Below are positions 1-5,353 of a stretch of 5,596 nucleotides of DNA, piece by piece. Origin of the DNA: Nitrospina sp. Lineage in GTDB: Bacteria; Nitrospinota; Nitrospinia; Nitrospinales; VA-1. Below the pieces are notes generated by a model. The model was given only the letters and a program-made list of their open reading frames with translations. It was not told where the DNA came from and did not search any database. The translations under genes were made by a program, and so were the position numbers. The stretch is from positions 1 to 5,596 of the forward strand of contig DODH01000146.1 of the NCBI GenBank assembly GCA_003545625.1. Direction: 5' to 3'. Every line of letters starts with the position of its first letter. Within the stretch, counting starts at the first letter, position 1.

Positions 1-1
1 T

Positions 2-661
2 TTTCTCAGCCAGAACCAGCTTTGCGGGGAGTCGATAGAAATCCTCGGCCAGGTCAAAGGGTTGGCCGGGCTTACTTCACTTTACCTCAACAACAATATC
101 ATCGGCGATGAAGAGGCTAAAATTCTGGCCAACGCCGAATTATTGAAAGGTCTCAAATGCCTGATGCTGGAAGCCAATAATATCGGACCCCAGGGTGCCG
201 AAACGCTGGCCAGTTCCCCCAACCTGAAAAACCTGGAGATTCTGTTTCTGGACTCCAATCCCATTGGTCCTGAGGGGGCTCGGGCCGTGGCCTGCTCAGA
301 GCAACTGCCCCGGTTGCAGGAGCTCCATCTCGACAGTACCGGGATCGGCGATGAAGGAGCCTTGGCGATTGCGGAAAGCCCGCAATTAACCGATCTGAAA
401 AAACTGTATTTATGCTCCAACAAAATGGGGGATGCCGGGGCCATTGCCCTGGCGAAATCTGCAAACTTGAAAAACTTGAATGTTCTCAGTATCTGGCGTA
501 ATGAGATCCGCGATGAGGGCGGTAAAGCAATTGCCCAGTCGCAAACTTTTATGAACCTGGAACGGCTCTATATGAGTCTAAACCTTATAGAAAGGCCGGT
601 GCGCAAGATTATCCGCGGATCAGACCTGGCAAAACGTTTAACCACCCTGGTGATGGACTGA
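2..661 (+). CDS. Leucine-rich-repeat protein, ribonuclease-inhibitor type (5' end missing)
   Basis: The frame is open from the first bases of the window and already shows LRR sequence before the TTG at 62, so that TTG is an internal leucine and the true start lies upstream. The visible 219 residues hold seven consecutive 27-residue repeats beginning at nucleotide 71, plus part of an earlier one. Each follows the pattern LxxLxLxxNxIGDEGAxxLAxSxxLxx, the ribonuclease-inhibitor-like LRR class (PF13516 kind). The last repeat is degenerate (it loses the GDEGA stretch) and is followed by a seven-residue strand and the stop, as expected of a C-terminal cap. Such proteins form curved protein-binding solenoids; the partner and role cannot be told from sequence. 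No membrane segment is visible in this part. The family assignment is secure, the function unknown. Confidence 0.9.
   Translation, partial: FLSQNQLCGESIEILGQVKGLAGLTSLYLNNNIIGDEEAKILANAELLKGLKCLMLEANNIGPQGAETLASSPNLKNLEILFLDSNPIGPEGARAVACSEQLPRLQELHLDSTGIGDEGALAIAESPQLTDLKKLYLCSNKMGDAGAIALAKSANLKNLNVLSIWRNEIRDEGGKAIAQSQTFMNLERLYMSLNLIERPVRKIIRGSDLAKRLTTLVMD
71..637 (+). repeat. Seven in-frame 81-bp leucine-rich repeat units
   Basis: Units start at 71, 152, 233, 314, 395, 476 and 557, each exactly 27 codons with no insertion or deletion. The protein pattern is conserved, while the DNA has diverged between units, so this is an old protein repeat and not a recent tandem duplication. Units 1-5 keep the asparagine (or its position) and the IG[DP]xxA turn; unit 6 has IRDEGG and unit 7 has lost it. 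Confidence 0.85.
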
Positions 662-664
662 ACC

Positions 665-793
665 ATGAGCGAAACAAAACAAGATTATAAATATACTTAC
701 AGCCGGTTCTTCAATATTTTTTTTCATGTTGGGGTGGTCTTCAATGTCGTTCTGGTAATCTGGATGATCCTGGTATTCACCGAGGTCATCTAG
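665..793 (+). CDS. Small single-span membrane protein, 42 residues, unknown function
   Basis: An ATG three bases after the LRR stop opens a 42-codon frame ending in TAG. The product has a polar, charged N terminus (MSETKQDYKYTYSRF) followed by an almost unbroken hydrophobic stretch from about residue 15 to 41 rich in F, V, I, L and W, which reads as one transmembrane helix. I do not recognise the family. Support for its being real: the tight spacing suggests translational coupling with the LRR gene, the composition is protein-like, and it fills the gap before the convergent glycosyltransferase. Against: it is short, has no clear Shine-Dalgarno sequence, and a hydrophobic short frame can arise by chance. 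If real, it may be a small membrane partner encoded with the LRR protein. Confidence 0.5.
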   Translation: MSETKQDYKYTYSRFFNIFFHVGVVFNVVLVIWMILVFTEVI

Positions 794-820
794 CCCTCAC
801 TCGGTTTGGCGGCTCGCCGG

Positions 821-1498
821 TTAGCGGATGGCGAGATACCATTTAGTCAGCATGTGTGGCGGGAACCCCAGTCCGAACAAGACAGCGATGAGGGTATTCC
901 GGGCTGTGGTGAAAAGTATTCCTCCCTTGATCCAGCGCCTTGGGGAAGTATGCGCCTTTTCTTTTAAAAGAATAACCGGCCCCTTTTTTCTCAGGCGATG
1001 GTAGAAATCGAGATCCTCGCAAATGGGAAGGGGCGAGAAGCCATTCATGTCTTTGAAAACTTCTTTGCGGACAAAGAATCCTTGATCTCCATAAGCGAGG
1101 CCAAAATATTTGGAGCGGATGTTCGCTAGCAGGGCAATTAATTTGAGCGACCATTTACCGGATTCTATACAGAGCGTGAAGGCGCCGCCAATCCATTTAG
1201 GATTTTGCATGCACTGCTGCATTTTCCGGTAACTTTCAGGCTCGATTCGGCTGTCGGCATGTAAAAAAAGCAGGATATCCCCGGTGGCTTCATCGGCACC
1301 GACGTTCATTTGCAAGGCGCGACCTGCGGAGCCTGTGATGACACGGTGGCTAAACCTGCCGGCAATATTGCGGGTGTCATCGTCACTCCCTCCATCGCTG
1401 ACGATCAACTCGTGAGGAGAAAGCTGCTGGAATTGTGTCAGAGTTTTTTCCAGAACCAACTCTTCATTGAGGGTAGGAACGATGATTGATACCTTCAA
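821..1498 (-). CDS. Family 2 glycosyltransferase, TIGR04283 type
   Basis: The 225-residue product is a GT-A fold glycosyltransferase. It starts with the beta strand MKVSIIVPTLNEE, has DGGSDD (35-40) for nucleotide-sugar binding, FLHADS (78-83) in the place of the DXD metal site, GDQGFFVRK (137-145) and CEDLDFYHRLR (160-170), then SPRRW (185-189) and a hydrophobic C-terminal segment (about 200-216) that probably packs on the membrane. This set matches the family called rSAM/selenodomain-associated transferase 2 (TIGR04283); length is normal for it. Sugar donor and acceptor are unknown. The start is a TTG (1496-1498): an in-frame TAG lies three codons upstream, no other start fits, and the protein begins at the canonical residue; a GGAG lies 10 bases before it. 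The gene is convergent with the small membrane protein gene and divergent from bpt, so it is probably a single-gene unit here. Confidence 0.9.
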   Translation of the reverse strand: MKVSIIVPTLNEELVLEKTLTQFQQLSPHELIVSDGGSDDDTRNIAGRFSHRVITGSAGRALQMNVGADEATGDILLFLHADSRIEPESYRKMQQCMQNPKWIGGAFTLCIESGKWSLKLIALLANIRSKYFGLAYGDQGFFVRKEVFKDMNGFSPLPICEDLDFYHRLRKKGPVILLKEKAHTSPRRWIKGGILFTTARNTLIAVLFGLGFPPHMLTKWYLAIR

Positions 1499-1658
1499 AC
1501 CGGTCTATCTCCATAAGCAAAGTGCGGGGAAAGTTAAGCACAAAATGGGTAGAATTTCAAACCGCCTATGTCATCTGGATGAAAAATAATATAAAATATC
1601 AGGATCATACGATGTGTAATTTTGAGGGTTTCCCTCTGTCTGACGGGGGAAGGTGAAT
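1499..1658. promoter_or_regulatory. Divergent intergenic region between the glycosyltransferase gene and bpt
   Basis: This 160-bp gap must hold promoters for both flanking genes. Its centre (about 1581-1600) is very AT-rich, with overlapping -10-like words on both strands (TATAAA and TAAAAT on plus, TATATT on minus), but no convincing -35 partner was found at 16-18 bp, so no exact promoter is claimed. A perfect short hairpin (GAGGG-TTT-CCCTC, 1624-1636) lies just before the bpt ribosome binding site. I see no open reading frame of note here. Confidence 0.45.
1624..1636 (+). other. Small perfect hairpin in the bpt leader
   Basis: GAGGG and CCCTC pair perfectly around a TTT loop, ending nine bases before the purine-rich ribosome binding site (GGGGGAAGG, 1645-1653). 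It could shape the leader RNA or be a 13-bp operator-like palindrome, but five base pairs can arise by chance. Confidence 0.25.
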
Positions 1659-2441
1659 ATGTTAGCCCATTTTATCGATTCAAGATCATTTCAATGCGGG
1701 TATTTTAAAGACCGGAAATCCCTGTTCGAGGAATACCTGCTTGAGGATGTCTCTGAGGTAGAGTTCGAATACCTGCTGGCTCATGGCATGCGTCATTTCG
1801 GAGATTATTTTTTCCGTCCCCGGTGCCAGGACTGCTACCAGTGCATTCCTATCCGTGTGCGGACCGATGAGTTCAAGCCAACCCGGAACCAGAAACGGGC
1901 TTTGAGTTCCTGCAAGGATGTTGAGGTTAGGATCGGCGATCCCAGATATACTGAAGAGAAGTTCCAGCTTTACCTCACTCACAAGAAAAGGTTTTTTTCC
2001 CTACAGGATGATGTGGAAGACAAACAAAACTTCAGGCTGTCCTTTTATGTCAACACACCCTTCGGAATTGAATTCGAATATTACCTTGATGGAAAGCTCC
2101 TTGGGGTTGCACTGGCAGACAAAACTTCCCAGTCTTTTTCTGCCATATACACTTTTTATCAGGTTCCCGACAACAAAATGAGCTTGGGAACCTTCAGCGT
2201 ATTAAAGCAAATGGAATATGCCCTGCAAAACCGGATCAAATATTTTTATCTCGGTTATTATATTGCAGAAAATTCGTCCTTGGTCTACAAAGCAAGATTC
2301 AGACCCAACGAGGTCTATCTGGATAGGGAATGGCGCCCCTTCCGTAATGCTGAGGGCGACTTCCTCGTTCCCCAGGATAAGTTGCAATGGAAAAACTCCG
2401 ACCATCTGGTCAAAGCCTCATCCTACATGGAACGCACCTGA
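1659..2441 (+). CDS. bpt: Leucyl/arginyl-tRNA-protein transferase (Bpt/Ate family)
   Basis: The enzyme moves an amino acid from an aminoacyl-tRNA to the N terminus of proteins, marking them for degradation by the N-end rule (ClpS/ClpAP in bacteria). Family marks are clear: the N-terminal cysteine region CGYFKDR (13-19), then MRHFGDYFFRPRC (44-56) with the CxxCxxC cluster C56, C59, C62 and IPIRV; the second domain with KRFF near 110; SLGTFSVLKQME (176-187); and YLGYYIAENSSLVYKARF (197-214) followed by RPNEV. Length (260 residues) is usual for bacterial Bpt. I infer the Bpt subtype, which adds leucine to Asp/Glu N termini, because bacterial short forms usually are; arginine transfer is not excluded. 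ATG 1659 is preferred over in-frame GTG 1653, because AAGG at 1650-1653 sits five bases before the ATG but overlaps the GTG. Both neighbours appear to be separate transcription units. Confidence 0.95.
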   Translation: MLAHFIDSRSFQCGYFKDRKSLFEEYLLEDVSEVEFEYLLAHGMRHFGDYFFRPRCQDCYQCIPIRVRTDEFKPTRNQKRALSSCKDVEVRIGDPRYTEEKFQLYLTHKKRFFSLQDDVEDKQNFRLSFYVNTPFGIEFEYYLDGKLLGVALADKTSQSFSAIYTFYQVPDNKMSLGTFSVLKQMEYALQNRIKYFYLGYYIAENSSLVYKARFRPNEVYLDREWRPFRNAEGDFLVPQDKLQWKNSDHLVKASSYMERT

Positions 2442-2460
2442 CTGTGTGGGTATTGTTAAG

Positions 2461-2482
2461 CGGGGGTGACAAATTCCCCCCG
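2461..2482 (+). terminator. Possible weak terminator hairpin after bpt
   Basis: CGGGGG (2461-2466) pairs with CCCCCG (2477-2482) around a ten-base loop, 19 bases after the bpt stop. All six pairs are G-C, but no run of T follows, so it is not a standard intrinsic terminator; it may slow the polymerase or protect the mRNA 3' end. Confidence 0.35.
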
Positions 2483-2502
2483 ACGAATAGCCGGAAATTG
2501 AG

Positions 2503-2531
2503 TTGAATTGGAGCTCGGCAGTCCATATAAT
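2503..2531 (+). promoter_or_regulatory. Sigma70-type promoter for the cytochrome b operon
   Basis: A -35 box TTGAAT (2503-2508, four of six matches to TTGACA) is followed after exactly 17 bases by a perfect -10 box TATAAT (2526-2531). Transcription should start near 2538, giving a leader of about 33 bases before the ATG at 2571. It lies just upstream of four tightly packed genes and after the hairpin that follows bpt. No operator-like palindrome was seen around it. Confidence 0.7.
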
Positions 2532-2570
2532 CTATAGCTAACCACATCATCAAGAACGCATCTCGGAACT

Positions 2571-3026
2571 ATGGGCAAAAAAAAATCCGGCAAGAAATCA
2601 TCTGCCAAAATGAGTAAAAAGCGACTTTCATCCATTGCGTTGGGGGTTCTGGTCTGCGTGATTGTGGCAGGTGTTTATGTCGGGACCAAACCGAAGGCTC
2701 AGCCTGTGGCTCCGGCAACGGGTTTTTTGATTGAAACCCGTCCGATTATGTCCGATGCCGTGTTTACGGGGCGGGTGGCACAAGCCTACCGAATCGCCGC
2801 GGAAATTCCCAAGGTTATCGACAGCCTGTTTTGTTACTGCTACTGCAAAAAGAAACACCAGCATAAAACCCTGTTGACCTGCTACACCAACAAGCACGGC
2901 TCCAAATGCGATATCTGCCTGGGAGAAGTGTTTTACGCGTACGAATTATATAACCAGGGAAAAACCCTGGACGAAATTGTAATTGCCGTGGACAAAAAGT
3001 TTTACCGGCCTTTTCGAAGAACTTGA
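2571..3026 (+). CDS. CYCXC/PCYCGC-type membrane-anchored cysteine protein
   Basis: The 151-residue product has a lysine-rich start (residues 2-18), one hydrophobic segment (about 20-38) with no proper lipobox, and so is probably a signal-anchored protein facing the periplasm. The rest resembles the PCYCGC family (PF13798; also named CYCXC family (seleno)protein): CYCYC (88-92), H96 and H98, then LLTCYTNKHGSKCDIC (101-116) and a helical tail. Six cysteines (88, 90, 92, 104, 113, 116) and three histidines look like a metal or redox site. The family function is unknown. No in-frame TGA occurs, so there is no selenocysteine here. It is the first gene of the operon; its TGA overlaps a possible TTG start (TTGA) of the thioredoxin-like gene. 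The start has only a weak GGA; M14 (2610) is an alternative but has no better binding site. A run of nine A falls in codons 3-5. Confidence 0.8.
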   Translation: MGKKKSGKKSSAKMSKKRLSSIALGVLVCVIVAGVYVGTKPKAQPVAPATGFLIETRPIMSDAVFTGRVAQAYRIAAEIPKVIDSLFCYCYCKKKHQHKTLLTCYTNKHGSKCDICLGEVFYAYELYNQGKTLDEIVIAVDKKFYRPFRRT

Positions 3027-3034
3027 AATCGATT

Positions 3035-3598
3035 ATGGAAAACGTAGTCCAGGATAAACCCATTAGTATTTATATTCCTTACACCTTTTTGGTTGCGGCG
3101 TTGTTGTCGGTATTCGTGGTGTCGCTCAACAAGGTGGAGTTAAAACCCTTTGAGACCGAATATCCGGCAGAGGCGTTTTTATCTCCCCAATTTGAACTGC
3201 CTTCGCTGGTAGGGGGGATGGTGAAGCTTTCCGATTATCGCGGCAAAGTGGTGTTCATCAATTTCTGGGCCACCTGGTGTGGAACCTGCGAAGTGGAAAT
3301 GCCTTCGATGGAAAAACTGTACCGCAAATATAAAGACTTCGGCTTCGAGATGCTTACTATAAGTGTAGATAAAGATCAGAGCCTGATTGAGCCATTCATG
3401 AAAAAATTTAATTTAACATTTCCGGTATTGCTCGACCCTGATAGCGAAGTCGCTAAAAAAGTTTATAAGACCACCGGCGTTCCGGAAACCTTTATCGTCA
3501 ACAGGGAAGGCCTCATTGTCCATAAAGCGATTGGTCCGCGTGACTGGGCTAACGACGAAACCCTGGAAGCTTTTTCCCAAATGGTGCTCGGGAGTTAA
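3035..3598 (+). CDS. TlpA/ResA-like membrane-anchored thioredoxin-fold protein
   Basis: The 187-residue protein has an N-terminal membrane anchor (about 12-31) and a periplasmic TlpA/AhpC-TSA type domain: FELPSLVGGMVKLSDYRGK (53-71, the usual lead-in strand), VVFINFWATWCGTCEVEMP (72-90) with the CGTC redox pair at C82/C85, the central TlpA-type helix insertion, FPVLLDPDSEVAKKY-like region near 129-144, and the cis-proline loop GVPETF (148-153). It should reduce or exchange disulfides outside the cytoplasmic membrane, as ResA, TlpA and CcmG do in cytochrome c or copper-site maturation. No cytochrome c gene is adjacent; the likely local client is the six-cysteine protein encoded just upstream (inference). 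ATG 3035 is preferred; TTG 3023 overlaps the previous stop and would add four residues. Neither has a strong ribosome site, which suggests coupling. An exact ResA, TlpA or CcmG identity cannot be assigned. Confidence 0.9.
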   Translation: MENVVQDKPISIYIPYTFLVAALLSVFVVSLNKVELKPFETEYPAEAFLSPQFELPSLVGGMVKLSDYRGKVVFINFWATWCGTCEVEMPSMEKLYRKYKDFGFEMLTISVDKDQSLIEPFMKKFNLTFPVLLDPDSEVAKKVYKTTGVPETFIVNREGLIVHKAIGPRDWANDETLEAFSQMVLGS

Positions 3599-3600
3599 GC

Positions 3601-4014
3601 ATGCAACCTTTCCGTCTTTTATCGATAATTTTTCTCCTCTTCCTGTTTCCAGTTCAGGAAACTTTTGCCCAAGGTGGAGGCCACAAGCCTGAGGAAAAAA
3701 AGGACGTTGCGGCAATGGACTCCATATACTCCGTCAAAGAGAATGACCCGCTTGCGGAACCTGCTGGTGATAACTTCGATAATGTATTTTCTCCTACCGA
3801 CCTGTTTACCGCAGACGAATTAGTATCCCCCATGCCAATGGGTGATATGAAAATGGAGGGAGGCGAACATGCAGGGCATCAAGAGCCTCAGATTGAGCTT
3901 TCTCATCATGAACTGGTTTCATCATCCAGTAAAGGATTCGGGACAGCTGTCGGCATCACTTTGTTTGCCGGGCTAGTTTTTGCCGGTTTTACGTTTCTGC
4001 GACTGGGAGAATAA
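3601..4014 (+). CDS. Secreted, membrane-anchored Met/His-rich protein, unknown family
   Basis: I do not recognise this 137-residue protein. It has a clear signal peptide (hydrophobic 6-17, probable cleavage after TFA at 23), a polar acidic middle, and a C-terminal membrane segment (about 112-134) ending in a short RLGE tail, so most of it should sit in the periplasm. There is no cysteine, which rules out a Rieske protein or cytochrome c. Residues 78-103 are rich in Met and His ([16 protein letters not shown]), a composition seen in copper-binding proteins; metal binding here is inference. The gene starts two bases after the thioredoxin-like stop, with GGGAG six bases before the ATG, and is directly followed by the cytochrome b gene, in the position often held by the Rieske gene in bc operons. 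A role as accessory or electron-transfer subunit of that cytochrome is plausible but unproven. Confidence 0.75.
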   Translation: MQPFRLLSIIFLLFLFPVQETFAQGGGHKPEEKKDVAAMDSIYSVKENDPLAEPAGDNFDNVFSPTDLFTADELVSPMPMGDMKMEGGEHAGHQEPQIELSHHELVSSSSKGFGTAVGITLFAGLVFAGFTFLRLGE

Positions 4015-4027
4015 TGGCTTAATGGCT
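4012..4027 (+). repeat. 8-bp tandem duplication (TAATGGCT twice) at the cytochrome b start
   Basis: TAATGGCT occurs at 4012-4019 and again at 4020-4027. The first copy supplies the TAA of the upstream gene and an ATG-GCT-TAA mini-frame (4014-4022); the second supplies the real cytochrome b ATG (4022), overlapping the mini-frame stop as TAATG. GGGAG (4005-4009) is four bases from the first ATG but twelve from the second. Confidence 0.85.
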
Positions 4028-5035
4028 AACGGACTTTCAAAAATTCTGCAAGACCGCTTAGGCCTTCATCTGCTTGAGTACGATATTTCCGAACATGCCA
4101 ACTCCATAAAATACTCCTTGGGAGGAATGACGCTTACGGCCTTTACGGTTTTGGTCCTCAGTGGAATTTTGCTGGCACAGTTTTTTGTGCCCGACCCGGA
4201 ACGTGCCAACCGAAGTGTACATTACCTGGTCGATCAGGTTTATCTGGGCTGGTACTTGCGGGGCATTCACTTCTGGGCGGCGGAAGTTCTGACCGTGACT
4301 ATGACTCTGCACGTGATTCGGGTCTTTTTTACCGCATCCTATAAAAATCCTCGTGAAATAAACTGGCTTATAGGAATTGGCCTGATGTTGCTGATGGTGA
4401 CCTTGTTGTTTACCGGCACGGTGATGAAATGGGACCAGGAAGCCTATGAAGCGTTGGCACATTTTCTCTGGGTGGCGGAGCAAATGGGGATTTTCGGTCT
4501 GCCTCTGACCGAAGAATTTGCGCAGGGAGTTCCGCTGTTAAACCGGATTTATATGGCCCATATATCTTTGCTACCGATTATCACCCTGTTGATGGTGGGT
4601 CTACATTTGTTCTACGTTAAATATCACAAGCTGTCGCCTTTGCCTGAATCACCAGAGAAAAGTGAAAGCATGCCTTTTACCCGGCACATGGCCTACCTCC
4701 AAAGAGCGGGAGCCGGAGTGTTCTTGTTGATCTGCCTGTTAGCGCTCACCATCGCCCCGCCGCTGGGAGAAGAACCGGTGCTGGGAATGGAAGTGACCAA
4801 ACCGCCTTGGCAGTTCGTCTGGGTTTATGCGTTAGAAAACTTATGGGTTCCTTTACTGATTGTTGCTCCAGCATTAACTGTGCTGTTCCTGGTCTCCATC
4901 CCCTTCGTTGATCAAAACAAGGAAAGATACTGGAAAAAACGGCCCTTGGCCATGATGTTTCTGGTTGGATTCATCCTGCTTTTCACCTTCCTCATTATCT
5001 GGGGCAAAGTAACAACAATGACTCATTCGATGTGA
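4022..5035 (+). CDS. Cytochrome b6/subunit IV-type fused diheme cytochrome b
   Basis: The 337-residue membrane protein has about seven helices (33-54, 82-104, 113-134, 178-199, 229-248, 272-294, 309-329), matching cytochrome b6 (four) joined to subunit IV (three). The four b-heme histidines are present: H83/H97 and H180/H195; the 13- and 14-residue gaps are the b6 pattern. [11 protein letters not shown] (31-41) aligns with YCLGGITLTCF of b6, and MKWDQEAY (135-142) with LPWDQIGY. It should pass electrons between quinone and the two hemes. Oddities: the b6 cysteine that binds heme ci/cn is Ser32, and the PEWY motif of the quinol-oxidation site reads PPWQ (261-264). No Rieske or cytochrome c gene is in the operon. 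ATG 4022 was chosen because the preceding in-frame TTG (3980) lies inside the upstream gene and its residues are not cytochrome-like. Cytochrome b family assignment is firm; complex type and direction are not. Confidence 0.93.
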   Translation: MANGLSKILQDRLGLHLLEYDISEHANSIKYSLGGMTLTAFTVLVLSGILLAQFFVPDPERANRSVHYLVDQVYLGWYLRGIHFWAAEVLTVTMTLHVIRVFFTASYKNPREINWLIGIGLMLLMVTLLFTGTVMKWDQEAYEALAHFLWVAEQMGIFGLPLTEEFAQGVPLLNRIYMAHISLLPIITLLMVGLHLFYVKYHKLSPLPESPEKSESMPFTRHMAYLQRAGAGVFLLICLLALTIAPPLGEEPVLGMEVTKPPWQFVWVYALENLWVPLLIVAPALTVLFLVSIPFVDQNKERYWKKRPLAMMFLVGFILLFTFLIIWGKVTTMTHSM

Positions 5036-5061
5036 CCGGGAAGTGAGCCAAAAAATACCCG

Positions 5062-5305
5062 ATGACTATTAACATATAAATTCTGACCAAAAAAGATTGC
5101 TGCCTTTGTGATGATGCGAAGGCAATCATTGAGTGTGTGCTCAACGATTATCCCGCGACCTTGAAGCTGATAGATATCGAATCCGATCCGGTCCTGTTTG
5201 CATCCTATAAGGAACGTATTCCGGTGGTGCGCCAATGGAGAGGAAAGTTTTGTTTACAAGACGCACGAAACCACCCTGCGGAAAAAACTGGACAAACTCG
5301 TATAA
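5062..5305 (+). pseudogene. Broken glutaredoxin-like (DUF836-type) gene
   Basis: Starting at ATG 5062 the frame reads MTINI, then TAA (5077-5079), then ILTKKDCCLCDDAKAII, a textbook start for a small glutaredoxin-like protein with the CxxC site (CCLC, 5098-5109). It continues through the LIDIESDP strand-turn to KERIPVVR (ending 5232), after which the frame is lost; the family C terminus resumes in another frame as NGEESFVYKTHETTLRKKL (from 5234) and stops at TAA 5303-5305. Loss of two bases from an ancestral CGC-ATC-AAT (RIN) explains the shift neatly, and a Tyr codon changed to TAA explains the stop. Intact, it would be a cytoplasmic thiol-disulfide protein of about 80 residues (PF05768 kind). 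Either a recent pseudogene or sequencing error; two independent lesions favour a pseudogene. It lies 26 bases after the cytochrome b stop and ahead of the pterin dehydratase. Confidence 0.8.
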
Positions 5306-5312
5306 TTACTTA

Positions 5313-5331
5313 ATCCCGCCTGTGCCGGGAT
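5313..5331 (+). terminator. Possible hairpin terminator before the pterin dehydratase gene
   Basis: ATCCCG (5313-5318) pairs with CGGGAT (5326-5331) around a seven-base loop, followed by ACAAATTTA, which is AT-rich but not a clean T-run. It lies eight bases after the broken glutaredoxin stop and could end the cytochrome b operon or attenuate read-through. Six pairs, four of them G-C: moderate to weak. Confidence 0.4.
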
Positions 5332-5353
5332 ACAAATTTATGGAGCCTGAAAA

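Noticed and set aside
82..464. Two open frames on the minus strand opposite the LRR gene
   Set aside because: They arise from the repetitive LRR coding sequence, overlap each other in different frames and show no recognisable protein features.
808..818. GGCG-GCT-CGCC hairpin between the convergent genes as a two-way terminator
   Set aside because: Four base pairs and a three-base loop, with no T-run on either strand.
1918..2181. Plus-strand frame within bpt
   Set aside because: Out-of-frame shadow of the clearly recognisable transferase gene.
2832..2846. Selenocysteine in the CYCXC protein
   Set aside because: The cluster is coded TGT-TAC-TGC-TAC-TGC with no in-frame TGA, so this member uses ordinary residues.
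3413..3715. Minus-strand frame across the thioredoxin-like and Met/His protein genes
   Set aside because: Spans two real genes on the other strand and has no domain-like sequence.
3601..4014. Rieske iron-sulfur protein or cytochrome c identity for the gene before cytochrome b
   Set aside because: The protein has no cysteine, so neither a Rieske cluster nor a CxxCH heme site is possible.
3980..4021. TTG at 3980 as the start of cytochrome b
   Set aside because: It lies inside the coding region of the upstream protein, the added 14 residues do not resemble a cytochrome b N terminus, and ATG 4022 gives a normal MANGLSKIL start.
5036..5061. CGGG...CCCG inverted repeat after the cytochrome b stop as a terminator
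   Set aside because: Only four base pairs with a loop of about 17 bases and no T-run; not convincing.
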